Assembly: GCF_019334345.1 (NCBI RefSeq)
Contig: NZ_JAHWQX010000004.1
Coordinates: 430,892-494,891, forward strand
DNA: 64,000 nucleotides
DNA from: Neohoeflea coraliihabitans
GTDB taxonomy: Bacteria; Pseudomonadota; Alphaproteobacteria; Rhizobiales; Rhizobiaceae
Direction: 5' to 3'
Below are positions 15,712-24,869 of this stretch, one piece after another; within the stretch, counting starts at the first letter, position 1; each line of letters starts with the position of its first letter. Made by a program: the position numbers and the translations under genes. The notes beneath the pieces were generated by a model. That model made no database searches. It saw only the letters and a program-made list of their open reading frames with translations, and was not told the origin of the DNA.

Positions 15712-17319
15712 ATGACAAGCACCGCCCCCGCCGATCCGAGAATACCTGCCCGTGACGATTGCGTGCTCGGCCCGCTCTTGGAAAAGCGCGCCGCCGCGCA
15801 TCCAGACAGGATCTACGCCGTCTTCGAGGGCGGACTTGAGTGGAGCTACGCCCGCACCCTTGAGGAAACGCGGCGCACGGCGGCCGGTCTGCAGGCGCTG
15901 GGCCTGAAGGCCGGACAAACCCTGCTGATCGCCTTGCCCAATGGTCCCGATGCGCTGCGCGTCTGGTTCGCTGCCAATTACCTCGGTGCCATCGCCGTCA
16001 ACGTCAATCCGGCCTATCGCGGCGCGCTCCTGCAAAGGGTCATAGAGAATTCGCAAGCGCGCATTTTCGTTGCGGAATCCGAGTTGATTCAACACATCAA
16101 CGCGGTTGAGCGCGGCGACCTCGAGACCCTTGTCGTTTTCGGCACAGACCAACTGCCGGGCAGCGAGCTGGCGGTGGTCGGAAGCGCCGCTCTCGACGCG
16201 GCCGGCAGTGCGCCGACACCGCCTGAGCGGGAGATCCTGCCCTTCGAGACCCAGTGCATCATCTACACCTCGGGTACCACCGGGCCGTCGAAGGGGGTCA
16301 TGTGCTCATATCTGCATATCCAGACAGCCGGCAAGGCGGTGTATTTCCTGACAGGCGAGGACCGCTATCTCGTCAATCTGCCGGTCTACCACGTGGCCGG
16401 CATCCTGCCGTGCATGCTGATGCTCTGGCTCGGCGGTTCGGTCGCCGTCATCGAGCGGTTCCGCACCGGCGCCTTCTGGCAGGTCATCGCCGAGACCAAG
16501 GCGACATTCGCCATCCTGCTCGGCGTCATGACGCGCTATCTGCTGTCGCAGCCCGAATGTCCCGAGGAAAAGCTCGGGCATCTGCGCCACATCATCCAGC
16601 AGCCGCTCGACGAAGACGGCAAGGCGCTGCGCCAGCGCTTCGGTTTCGATATCTACACCTCGTTCAACATGACGGAAGTCTCCCTGCCGATCGTCTCCGG
16701 CCGCAACCCCGTGGTGGCCGGCATGTGCGGCCGGGCGCGGGATGGCGTCGAGTTGCGCATCGTCGATGAATGGGATTGCGAAGTGGCCGACGGCGAGACC
16801 GGCGAACTGATCATCCGCACCGACCAGCCCTGGGCGATGACCCACGGCTATTTCCGCGACGCGGAGGCCACTGCCAGATCCTGGCGCAACGGCTGGTTTC
16901 ACACCGGCGACGTGTTTCGCAAGGATGACGACGGCAATTACTATTTCGTCGATCGCCTGAAGGACACGATCCGCCGGCGCGGCGAGAACATTTCCTCCTT
17001 CGAGGTCGAGACGGCCCTGATGGCACATCCCGCGGTGCGGGAAGCGGCGGCGGTGGCGGTCGACAGCGAGATCAGCGAAAGCGAAGTCATGGCGGTCCTC
17101 TCGCTCGTCGACGGAGCGACGCTCGATCCGGTTGATCTGATCGCGTTTCTGCGTCCGCGGCTCGCCTACTTCATGATCCCGCGTTTCGTTCGGGTGCTGG
17201 ACCAGTTGCCAAAGACGCCGACCGGCAAGATCGAGAAGCATGTCCTGCGCAGCACCGGTCTGTCCGCCGGCGATGTCTGGGACCGCGATACCGCTGATGT
17301 AAAGGTGCGTCGCGGCTGA
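15712..17319 (+). CDS. AMP-dependent acyl-CoA synthetase/ligase
   Basis: A 535-residue member of the ANL superfamily. Motif A3 YTSGTTGPSKGVM is near residue 184. The hinge motif GWFHTGDVFRKDD is near 400, followed by DRLKDTIRRRGENISSFEVE. The C-terminal catalytic Lys motif is LPKTPTGKIEK near 503. It activates a carboxylic acid to acyl-AMP and then acyl-CoA. The start at 15712 is chosen where homology begins and after the preceding stop; RBS is weak (GAG). It is 17 bp before the acyl-CoA carboxylase, suggesting the CoA ester it makes feeds that enzyme. Confidence 0.9.
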   Translation: MTSTAPADPRIPARDDCVLGPLLEKRAAAHPDRIYAVFEGGLEWSYARTLEETRRTAAGLQALGLKAGQTLLIALPNGPDALRVWFAANYLGAIAVNVNPAYRGALLQRVIENSQARIFVAESELIQHINAVERGDLETLVVFGTDQLPGSELAVVGSAALDAAGSAPTPPEREILPFETQCIIYTSGTTGPSKGVMCSYLHIQTAGKAVYFLTGEDRYLVNLPVYHVAGILPCMLMLWLGGSVAVIERFRTGAFWQVIAETKATFAILLGVMTRYLLSQPECPEEKLGHLRHIIQQPLDEDGKALRQRFGFDIYTSFNMTEVSLPIVSGRNPVVAGMCGRARDGVELRIVDEWDCEVADGETGELIIRTDQPWAMTHGYFRDAEATARSWRNGWFHTGDVFRKDDDGNYYFVDRLKDTIRRRGENISSFEVETALMAHPAVREAAAVAVDSEISESEVMAVLSLVDGATLDPVDLIAFLRPRLAYFMIPRFVRVLDQLPKTPTGKIEKHVLRSTGLSAGDVWDRDTADVKVRRG

Positions 17320-17336
17320 GCGGCACAAGGTTCAAC

Positions 17337-20300
17337 GTGATCAACCGATCCGCAAGCAGGGAAAATGCTTTGCAATTCAACTCTCTTCTCATCGCCAATC
17401 GCGGCGAAATCGCCATCCGCATCGCCCGCGCCGCGGCCAATCTCGGCCTGACCTCAGTCGGCATTGCGCCGAAGGACGATGCCAGCTGCCTGCATCTGGG
17501 CCACGTCGATCGCGCCCGTGATCTCGAGGGCAGCGGCCCCGCCGCCTATCTCGACATCGAACAGATCATCGGCATAGCCCGCGACGAGGGCTGTGACGCC
17601 ATCCACCCCGGTTACGGCTTTCTCAGTGAAAGCGCCGAGTTCGCCCGCGCCTGTGAGGCGGCGGGGATCGTCTTTGTCGGGCCGCGCCCGGAAACACTCG
17701 CCACGTTTGGCGACAAGGTCAGCGCCCGCAAGACCGCCGAGCGTCTCGGCGTACCGCTTCCCGAGGGCTCGCAGGCGGGCATCAGTCTCGACGAGGCGCA
17801 CAGCTTCATGGAGGGCCTGGGTGAGGGCGCCGCCGCGATGATCAAGGCGGTGGCCGGCGGCGGCGGCCGCGGCATGCGCGTCGTGCGCAGCCTTGATGCA
17901 CTGGCCGGCGCCTATGCCGTCTGCCGGTCCGAAGCCAGGACCTCGTTCGGCCGCGATGAAGTGTACATCGAACGCTATGTGCCGCGCGCCCGCCACGTCG
18001 AGGTGCAGGTGCTCGGCGATGGCGACGGCACAGTCATCCATTTCGGCGACCGGGAATGCAGCCTGCAGCGCCGCCACCAGAAGCTGATCGAGATCGCGCC
18101 CTGTCCCGGCCTGTCAGCCTCGCTGCGCCAGCGCGTCATCGATGCTGCCCTGACATTGGCGCGGGACGTGCAGTACCGCAGTCTCGGCACGTTCGAATTC
18201 CTTGTCGACACGGCGGCCGGAACAGACGGCGCCTTTTATTTCATGGAGGCCAATCCGCGGCTGCAGGTCGAGCACACCGTGACCGAAGAGGTGGCAGGGA
18301 TCGATCTCGTCGAAACCCAATTGCGCCTCGTCGGCGGCGCCAGCCTTGCCGATCTAGGCCTCGATGCGGACAACCCGCCGGCGCTGCGCGGCTTTGCCAT
18401 CCAGGCCCGCATCAACATGGAACGGATGATGGCCGATGGGTCGACGGTCCCAGGCAGCGGTACGCTGACAACCTTCGATATCCCGTCGGGACCCGGTATC
18501 CGCGTCGACAGCCTCGGCTACACCGGCTATCGCGTCAGTCCCTCCTACGATTCGCTGCTCGCCAAGATCATCGCCGTCTCCCGCCAGCCGGATTTTTCCG
18601 GCGCCCTGAGCAAGCTCAGGCGTTCCCTTGATGAAACGCGCATCGAGGGGGTCGACACCAATCTCGATTTCCTGCGCGCTCTTCTCGGACATCCGGCACT
18701 CGAGGCCATCGACTTCCACACCCAGTTCGTCGAGGAGGCCCTGCCGGATCTCCTCGCGGTGCAGCCGCCGCGCCCCCGGTTTTTTGACAGGGCCGGCGCA
18801 CCGGCCTCATCCGCGCCGGCGGGAGGACTACCGGCCGCCGCTGCGCCCGAGGGACAGCTTGCCATCGTCGCGCCGATGCCCGGAGCACTATCGCAGATCC
18901 GTGTGGCACCGGGGACGGCGGTGGTGGCCGGGCAGGAGCTGGCGCTGGTCGAGGCGATGAAGATGCAGATGGCCGTGGTTGCCCCGGCCGATGGCGTGAT
19001 CAGCGCCGTCCACGTCTCGGACGGTGACATCGCCGATGCGGACACGCCGTTGTTTTTCCTGGCGCCGCAGGAGGGTTCGGGCATCGAGGCGCGCAAAGTC
19101 GAGACCGTCGATCTCGACGAGATCCGACCGGAACTTGCGGAGCTGTTCGAGCGCCGTGCCGGCCTGCTCGATGAAAATCGCCCCGACGCCGTGGCCAAGC
19201 GTGAAAAGATCGGCAAGCGCATGGTGCGTGAGAATCTCGCCGAGTTCTTTGACGAGACCCGCTATGACGAATTTGGCAGCCTGACCTTCGCCGCGCAGCG
19301 TTCGCGGCGCTCGATCGATGAACTGATCCGCGTCAGCCCCGCCGACGGCCTGATCACCGCCATCGGCACCGTCAATTCTGACCTGTTCGACGCCGAGCGC
19401 AGCCGCTGCATGGCGATGGCCTATGACTATACGGTTTTTGCCGGCACCCAGGGGTTCAATGGTCACCACAAGCAGGACCGCATGCTCCGCATCGCCAGCG
19501 ACTGGTCGCTGCCGATCATGCTGTGGGCGGAGGGCGGCGGCGGGCGTCCGGGCGATACCGATTTCCAGACCCAGACCGGATTGGCCTCGACCACCTTTGC
19601 GCATCTCGCCGCGCTCAATGGCAAGGCGCCGCTGATCGGGGTTGTGACCGGGCGATGCTTCGCCGGCAATGCCGCAATGGCGGGCTGCTGCGATGTGATC
19701 ATCGCCACAGAGGATGCGAGCCTCGGCATGGCGGGACCGGCGATGATCGAGGGCGGCGGTCTCGGCCTGGTCAAGCCCGACGAGGTCGGCCCGATCAGCG
19801 TTCAGGCTCCGAATGGCGTCGTCGATCTGGTTGTCGCCGATGAACGCCAGGCCGTCGCCGAGGCACGCCGCTATCTCGGCTTCTTCCAGGGAGACCTGGC
19901 CGGTTGGGAGGCCGCCGACCAACGGCACCTGCGCCACGCCGTGCCACAGAACCGCATGCGTGCCTATGACATCCGCGCGCTTCTCGACCTGTTCGCCGAC
20001 AGCGGATCAGTGATGGAACTCCGACGTGCCTTCGCCCCCGGAATGATCACGGCGCTGATCCGCCTGAAGGGCAGGGCGGTCGGCGTCATTGCCAATGATT
20101 CCCGCGTACTCGGCGGCGCCATTGATGCCGATTGTGCCGACAAGGCCGCACGTTTCATGCAGCTTTGCGACGGGTTCGGCATTCCGCTCCTGTCGCTCTG
20201 TGACACGCCGGGATTCATGGTCGGCCCGGAAGCGGAAAAGACGGCGCTCGTCCGCCATGTCTCGCGCATGTTCATCACCGCTGCGTCGCTGTCGGTGCCG

Positions 20301-20672
20301 ATGGTCACGCTGGTGTTGCGCAAGGCCTATGGACTTGGCGCCATGGCGATGGCCGGCGGCAGTTTTCATGCCCCCGTTGCTTCGCTCGCCTGGCCGACCG
20401 GCGAATTCGGCGGCATGGGCCTCGAAGGCGCGGTGCGGCTGGCTTACCGATCCGATCTCGCCGCCGCCGCGGAGGGTGCTGAGCGCGACGCGCTGTTCAA
20501 CCGTCTCCTCGACACGCTCTACGAGCGCGGCAAGGCGCTCAACGTTGCCGCCGCGCTCGACATCGACGACGTCATCGACCCGCAGGACTCCCGTTCGCGC
20601 ATCGCCGCCGCCTTTGCCGCCGCCGGAACCATTGCCCGGGGCGGGCGCGGGCGCCGAATCGACACCTGGTAA
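17337..20672 (+). CDS. Single-chain biotin-dependent acyl-CoA carboxylase (BC-BCCP-CT fusion)
   Basis: A 1111-residue protein joining all activities. Biotin carboxylase spans about 12-470: LIANRGEIAIRI, ATP-grasp loop AVAGGGGRGMRVV near 168, and the MEANPRLQVEHTVTE motif. The biotin carrier domain spans about 505-575 with biotinyl Lys542 in VEAMKMQM. Carboxyltransferase spans about 590-1100, both crotonase-like halves, with GGGGRPGDTDF and TPGFMVGPEAEK. This order matches the single-chain long-chain acyl-CoA carboxylase (LCC) type rather than separate alpha and beta subunits. The GTG start has AAGG 6 nt upstream. Substrate unknown; the adjacent ligase probably supplies it. Confidence 0.92.
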   Translation: MINRSASRENALQFNSLLIANRGEIAIRIARAAANLGLTSVGIAPKDDASCLHLGHVDRARDLEGSGPAAYLDIEQIIGIARDEGCDAIHPGYGFLSESAEFARACEAAGIVFVGPRPETLATFGDKVSARKTAERLGVPLPEGSQAGISLDEAHSFMEGLGEGAAAMIKAVAGGGGRGMRVVRSLDALAGAYAVCRSEARTSFGRDEVYIERYVPRARHVEVQVLGDGDGTVIHFGDRECSLQRRHQKLIEIAPCPGLSASLRQRVIDAALTLARDVQYRSLGTFEFLVDTAAGTDGAFYFMEANPRLQVEHTVTEEVAGIDLVETQLRLVGGASLADLGLDADNPPALRGFAIQARINMERMMADGSTVPGSGTLTTFDIPSGPGIRVDSLGYTGYRVSPSYDSLLAKIIAVSRQPDFSGALSKLRRSLDETRIEGVDTNLDFLRALLGHPALEAIDFHTQFVEEALPDLLAVQPPRPRFFDRAGAPASSAPAGGLPAAAAPEGQLAIVAPMPGALSQIRVAPGTAVVAGQELALVEAMKMQMAVVAPADGVISAVHVSDGDIADADTPLFFLAPQEGSGIEARKVETVDLDEIRPELAELFERRAGLLDENRPDAVAKREKIGKRMVRENLAEFFDETRYDEFGSLTFAAQRSRRSIDELIRVSPADGLITAIGTVNSDLFDAERSRCMAMAYDYTVFAGTQGFNGHHKQDRMLRIASDWSLPIMLWAEGGGGRPGDTDFQTQTGLASTTFAHLAALNGKAPLIGVVTGRCFAGNAAMAGCCDVIIATEDASLGMAGPAMIEGGGLGLVKPDEVGPISVQAPNGVVDLVVADERQAVAEARRYLGFFQGDLAGWEAADQRHLRHAVPQNRMRAYDIRALLDLFADSGSVMELRRAFAPGMITALIRLKGRAVGVIANDSRVLGGAIDADCADKAARFMQLCDGFGIPLLSLCDTPGFMVGPEAEKTALVRHVSRMFITAASLSVPMVTLVLRKAYGLGAMAMAGGSFHAPVASLAWPTGEFGGMGLEGAVRLAYRSDLAAAAEGAERDALFNRLLDTLYERGKALNVAAALDIDDVIDPQDSRSRIAAAFAAAGTIARGGRGRRIDTW

Positions 20673-20748
20673 CGCCGAAACAGCTGGATTTCCGCCGTCC
20701 GAAGCAGAACGCGGTTGCAATATGCATCGATTCGTGGAATTCATTGTG

Positions 20749-20773
20749 TGAAAGGCATTTCATCTGATGAAAT
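20749..20773. promoter_or_regulatory. Overlapping operator-like dyads before TRAP operon
   Basis: ATTTCATC-T-GATGAAAT (20757-20773) is a perfect 17-bp palindrome. A second dyad TGAAA-GGCA-TTTCA (20749-20762) overlaps it. Both lie just before the RBS GGGAGGA (20778-20784) of the binding-protein gene, where a repressor would block expression. Confidence 0.5.
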
Positions 20774-20789
20774 TATGGGAGGATATAGG

Positions 20790-21905
20790 ATGAAAAGACT
20801 GACCAGCTATCTCTGTGCCGCGACGGTGCTGATGACGATCGGCGCCAAGGCCGAGGAACTCCGTTTCGCCATCGGCGTGCCGGACAATTTCACGATGGTC
20901 GACGCCATGCGCTACTTCAAGGAGAAGATCCCGGAGCGCACCGACGGCGAGATCACCGCTCGCCTGTTCACCGGCTCGTCGCTGCTCAGCTTCACGGAAA
21001 CCTTTTCGGGCATCCGTGATGGCATCGCAGACATGGGCTACGTCGTCTCCTCCTACCACCGTGCCGAACTGAAGGAGACGAACCTGATCGGCGATCTCGG
21101 CATGACCGGCTCGAATCTTGTCGTCATGGCCGGCGCCGCCAGCGAGTATTGCCTGACCAGCGAAGAGTGCCGCCAGGAATATCTCAATGAGGGGCAGGTC
21201 TTTCTCGGATTCACCTCGACCGCGCCTTACCGTTTGATCTCGACCACGCCGATCAAGAGCCTCGAGGACCTGAAGGGCAAGCGCATCCGCAGCTTCTCGG
21301 CCTTTGGCCGCTGGGCCGAGGCCGTGGACGCCGTGCAGGTCAACCTGCCGGCCGGTGACATCTACGAGGGATTCTCGCAGGGCACCATCGACGTCAACAC
21401 CCATCCCTATGAGGCTTTCGTCACTCTCAGCCTGAAGGACGTGGCAAAATACGTCACCGACCTGCCGCTCGGCACGTTCTTCATCAACGCGCTGTTCAAC
21501 ACCAATGTTGATGTGTGGCGCGGCTGGGACGAGGAGACCCGCCTGGCTGTGCTCAACACGGCCGCCGAAGGCATTGGCCGCGCGGCCGCGGCCACCTATG
21601 CCGGTGATATCGAATCCCACGAAAAGGGTGTCGCCGACATGGGCGTCGAGGTCGTCACCCCTGACGCCGAGGTCATTGCCGCCACCGAAGCCTTCGTCGA
21701 GGAGGATGTTCCCGGCATCGCCGAATTGAACGAAACCAAGTTCGGCGTCACCGATGCGCAGGCCAAGATCGACCGTTTCCGCGGTCTCGTCGACAAATGG
21801 GAAGGCCTGGTTGCCGAGATCGACGCCAGCGCTCCGGACCAGGTCGCCGATCTGTTCCGCGACAACATCTACGGCGACACGGACAAGGCCAGCTACGGCA
21901 TGTAA
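20790..21905 (+). CDS. TRAP transporter substrate-binding protein (DctP family)
   Basis: A 371-residue secreted protein. The signal peptide is MKRLTSYLCAATVLMTIGAKA with cleavage after AKA, then the mature DctP fold. A KGKRIRSFSAFGRWAEAV segment holds the arginine region that usually binds the substrate carboxylate, and ALFNTNVDVWRGWDEETR is typical. The ATG at 20790 with RBS GGGAGGA fixes the start. It delivers an organic acid to the DctQ/DctM permease encoded next. A strong hairpin follows, probably favouring this gene over the permease genes. A fairly long member (usual about 330). Confidence 0.9.
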   Translation: MKRLTSYLCAATVLMTIGAKAEELRFAIGVPDNFTMVDAMRYFKEKIPERTDGEITARLFTGSSLLSFTETFSGIRDGIADMGYVVSSYHRAELKETNLIGDLGMTGSNLVVMAGAASEYCLTSEECRQEYLNEGQVFLGFTSTAPYRLISTTPIKSLEDLKGKRIRSFSAFGRWAEAVDAVQVNLPAGDIYEGFSQGTIDVNTHPYEAFVTLSLKDVAKYVTDLPLGTFFINALFNTNVDVWRGWDEETRLAVLNTAAEGIGRAAAATYAGDIESHEKGVADMGVEVVTPDAEVIAATEAFVEEDVPGIAELNETKFGVTDAQAKIDRFRGLVDKWEGLVAEIDASAPDQVADLFRDNIYGDTDKASYGM

Positions 21906-21914
21906 GCTGACACC

Positions 21915-21945
21915 GCGCGGCCGCCCGCTCATGAGGCGGCCGCGC
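21915..21945. terminator. Hairpin between TRAP binding-protein and permease genes
   Basis: Perfect 11-bp inverted repeat GCGCGGCCGCC / GGCGGCCGCGC with a 9-nt loop, 9 bp after the dctP-like stop. No T-run. Likely stabilises the binding-protein mRNA or attenuates readthrough into the permease genes. Confidence 0.55.
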
Positions 21946-21968
21946 AGCACGGTTCCGGGGGGAGGCGA

Positions 21969-22529
21969 ATGCTCTACAGGATCGGACGGGCACTGGCTCG
22001 CATCCTTGATGCCACACAGGTCATCGCGGCCATCCTGGTGATCGCCATGATGGTGCACATCGTCCTGGATGTTGTCATCAAGTTCACCACCTCTCAGGGT
22101 TTTCCCGCCACCGTCGAGATCGTCACCCATTACTACATGGTCGGCGTCGCCTTTCTGCCGGTCGCCTTCGCCGAACGGATGAATGCGCATATCTCGGTCG
22201 AGGTTCTGACCCAGACGCTCTCGGACCGGCTGCAGAACTTCGCGCTTTACATTTCCTGGCTGTTGTCGATCGTCGTCTATTCGGTGCTCACCTACCGCAC
22301 ATTCCTCGATGCCGAGAAGAAACGCGACGTTGTCGCCTTCATCTTCACCCAGGGCGTGCGCATCGACATCTGGCCCAGCTACTATTTCCTGCCCATCGGG
22401 TTCGCCCTGATGACCCTGACGCTTGTCTACCGCTGCGTCGTCTTCTTCCTGCCCGCCAACGATGGGCTCGGTGGCGGACGCGGCTCTGACGAGCCGGGCG
22501 CCAAGCCGGCCGAGGGGATCGTCGAATGA
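21969..22529 (+). CDS. TRAP transporter small permease (DctQ family)
   Basis: A 186-residue protein with four hydrophobic segments (about 15-35, 50-70, 85-110, 130-152), the standard DctQ topology. It forms the membrane complex with the DctM-type protein, whose start overlaps its stop by ATGA. RBS GGGGGGAGG lies directly upstream. Confidence 0.9.
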   Translation: MLYRIGRALARILDATQVIAAILVIAMMVHIVLDVVIKFTTSQGFPATVEIVTHYYMVGVAFLPVAFAERMNAHISVEVLTQTLSDRLQNFALYISWLLSIVVYSVLTYRTFLDAEKKRDVVAFIFTQGVRIDIWPSYYFLPIGFALMTLTLVYRCVVFFLPANDGLGGGRGSDEPGAKPAEGIVE

Positions 22530-23836
22530 CCGATCTTGCCATCGGCTTCGCCGGCATCGGCGTTGCCGTCTTCCTCATTCTCGCCCGCATCCCGATCGCC
22601 GTGGCGCTGACCACGGTCTCCTTTGTCGGGATCATGCTGCTGGTCGGCGAACGGGCCGCCTTCGGCATCCTGACGGCAGTGATCTACGACTTCGTCGCCA
22701 AATGGACGCTGACCTCCATTCCCATGTTCCTGTTGATGGGCTTCCTCTGCTTCCATGCAGGACTGACGCGCGGCCTGTTCAACATGTGCCGCGTCTGGCT
22801 GTCGCGGCTGCCGGGCGGCCTCGCCATCACCGCAGTGGTCGGCTCCGCCGGCTTTGCCACCGTCTCCGGATCGAGCGTCGCCTGCGCTGCCGCCATGGGC
22901 CGCATCGCCGTGCCGGAAATGCTGCGCTACGGCTACAAGCCCGAGCTGGCGACCGGCTCCATTGCCGCTGCCGGCACCATTGGCGCATTGATCCCGCCAT
23001 CGATCCTCCTCATTCTCTTCGGCACATTCACCCAGACGCCGATCAGCCTGTTGTTTCTCGGCGGGATCGGCGCCGGCTTGCTGACGGCAATCTCCTACAT
23101 TCTGCTGATCATCATCCGGGTGAAGCTCGATCCGTCGCTGGCGCCACCGGTCACCGAGGTCATCAGCCGCGAGGAGCGGCGCGCCGCGGCAAAGGAAACC
23201 TGGCCGACCCTGCTGTTGATCCTGATCGTCTTCGGCGGCCTTTTCTCCGGCGTCTTCACCGCCACCGAGGCCGGCGCGGTCGGCGCCGCGGCGTCATTCC
23301 TCGTTGCCGCGCTCAATCGGACCCTCAGCCTGCGCGTCATCTGGCTCGCCGTGCGCGAGACCACCTTCACCACCGCGACCATCTTCGTCATCACCATCGG
23401 CGCCAATCTGCTGACCCGCTTTCTATCCTTGAGCGACGTCGCCGGCGAACTCTCGCAATTCGTCATCAGCTTCGGCGCCGAGCCCTGGATCCTCGCACTC
23501 GGCCTGGTCGTCCTCTATCTGATGCTCGGCCTGATCCTCGAACCGCTCGGCGCCCTCCTGCTGACACTGCCGGTCGTGCTGCCGGTGATGCAGGCCTCCG
23601 ATGCCAGCCTGATCTGGTACGGGGTGCTGATCGTCAAGCTGCTCGAGGTCGGCATGATCACGCCGCCGGTCGGGCTGAATGTCTTCGTCGTCAAGAGCGT
23701 CGTCGGCGACAGGATATCCACCTCGGCGATCTTCCGGGGCATCTGGTGGTTCCTCATCGTCGACGTCATCGTTCTCGGCCTGATGATCGCCTTTCCGCAA
23801 CTGATCACCTTCATTCCCGATCTGATCGGCACCTGA
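22526..23836 (+). CDS. TRAP transporter large permease (DctM family)
   Basis: A 436-residue protein with about 12 hydrophobic segments. DctM signatures are GSAGFATVSGSSVACAAAMG (about 110-130), AAGTIGALIPPSILLILFG (about 148-166) and a C-terminal GMITPPVGLNVFVV. It is the Na+-coupled translocating subunit of the importer. Translationally coupled to the DctQ gene (ATGA). Confidence 0.93.
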   Translation: MTDLAIGFAGIGVAVFLILARIPIAVALTTVSFVGIMLLVGERAAFGILTAVIYDFVAKWTLTSIPMFLLMGFLCFHAGLTRGLFNMCRVWLSRLPGGLAITAVVGSAGFATVSGSSVACAAAMGRIAVPEMLRYGYKPELATGSIAAAGTIGALIPPSILLILFGTFTQTPISLLFLGGIGAGLLTAISYILLIIIRVKLDPSLAPPVTEVISREERRAAAKETWPTLLLILIVFGGLFSGVFTATEAGAVGAAASFLVAALNRTLSLRVIWLAVRETTFTTATIFVITIGANLLTRFLSLSDVAGELSQFVISFGAEPWILALGLVVLYLMLGLILEPLGALLLTLPVVLPVMQASDASLIWYGVLIVKLLEVGMITPPVGLNVFVVKSVVGDRISTSAIFRGIWWFLIVDVIVLGLMIAFPQLITFIPDLIGT

Positions 23837-23882
23837 CGGCGCGCATCCGCGCGCTGCCCTTTCCCAACCGGCTGGAGGACCG

Positions 23883-24869
23883 ATGAAAACCCGCATCACC
23901 GAATTGTTCGGCATCGCCCATCCGATCATCCAGGGCGGCATGCACATGGTCGGCTATGCCGAACTGGCAGCGGCGGTCTCGAACGCTGGCGGTCTGGGCA
24001 TCATCACCGGCCTGACGCAGGGCACGCCCGACAAGCTGGCCCGGGAGATTGCCCGCTGCCGCGCTCTGACCGACAAGCCGTTCGGCGTCAATCTGACCTT
24101 CCTGCCGACCGTTCAGTCACCGGATTATCCCGGTCTGATCAAGGCGATCATCGACGGTGGCGTCAAGATCGTCGAGACCGCCGGCAACAACCCTCAGGCC
24201 GTGCTGCCGCATCTGCAGGCTGCCGGCATCAAGGTGATCCACAAATGCACCTCGGTGCGCCATGCGCTGAAGGCCCAGTCGATCGGCTGCGATGCGGTGT
24301 CGGTCGACGGCTTCGAATGCGGCGGTCACCCCGGCGAGGACGACATTCCGAACATGATCCTGTTGCCGCGCGCCGCCGATGCGCTCGACATTCCCTTCGT
24401 CGCCTCGGGCGGCATGGCCGATGGCCGCTCGCTGGTCGCCGCTCTGGCGCTCGGCGCCGATGGCGTCAACATGGGCACCCGTTTTCTCGCCACCCGCGAA
24501 GCGCCGGTGCATGACCGCGTCAAGGACGCCATTGTTGCCGCCAGCGAACGCGACACACGCCTGATCATGCGCGGCCTGCGCAACACCGAGCGCGTTCTCA
24601 ACAATCCGGCCGTCGAAAAGGTGCTGGCCACCGAACGCCAGCGTGGCAGCGACCTGGTCTTCGAGGACATCGCGAATGAGGTCGTCGGCGTCTATGGTGC
24701 CGTCATGAAGGACGGCGAGACTGATCGCGGCGCCTGGTCCTGCGGCATGGTCGCCGGCCTGATCGATGACGTCCCAAGCGCCGCCGAACTGATCGAGCGC
24801 ATCATGAACGAGGCGGATGCGATCATCACCGGGCGATTGGCGCAGCTCAATGCCGGGAAGGGAGCCTGA
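23883..24869 (+). CDS. Nitronate monooxygenase / 2-nitropropane dioxygenase-like FMN protein
   Basis: A 328-residue TIM-barrel flavoprotein. FMN-binding features are PIIQGGMHMVGYAELAAAVS near the N-terminus, VDGFECGGHPGEDD (about 139-152) and PFVASGGMADGRSL with GVNMGTRF near 195-200. Family members oxidise alkyl nitronates, and related enzymes reduce enoyl thioesters. Inside an acyl-CoA cluster the second option is worth considering. RBS GGAGG precedes the ATG. Its stop overlaps the next start (ATGATG around 24869). Confidence 0.87.
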   Translation: MKTRITELFGIAHPIIQGGMHMVGYAELAAAVSNAGGLGIITGLTQGTPDKLAREIARCRALTDKPFGVNLTFLPTVQSPDYPGLIKAIIDGGVKIVETAGNNPQAVLPHLQAAGIKVIHKCTSVRHALKAQSIGCDAVSVDGFECGGHPGEDDIPNMILLPRAADALDIPFVASGGMADGRSLVAALALGADGVNMGTRFLATREAPVHDRVKDAIVAASERDTRLIMRGLRNTERVLNNPAVEKVLATERQRGSDLVFEDIANEVVGVYGAVMKDGETDRGAWSCGMVAGLIDDVPSAAELIERIMNEADAIITGRLAQLNAGKGA

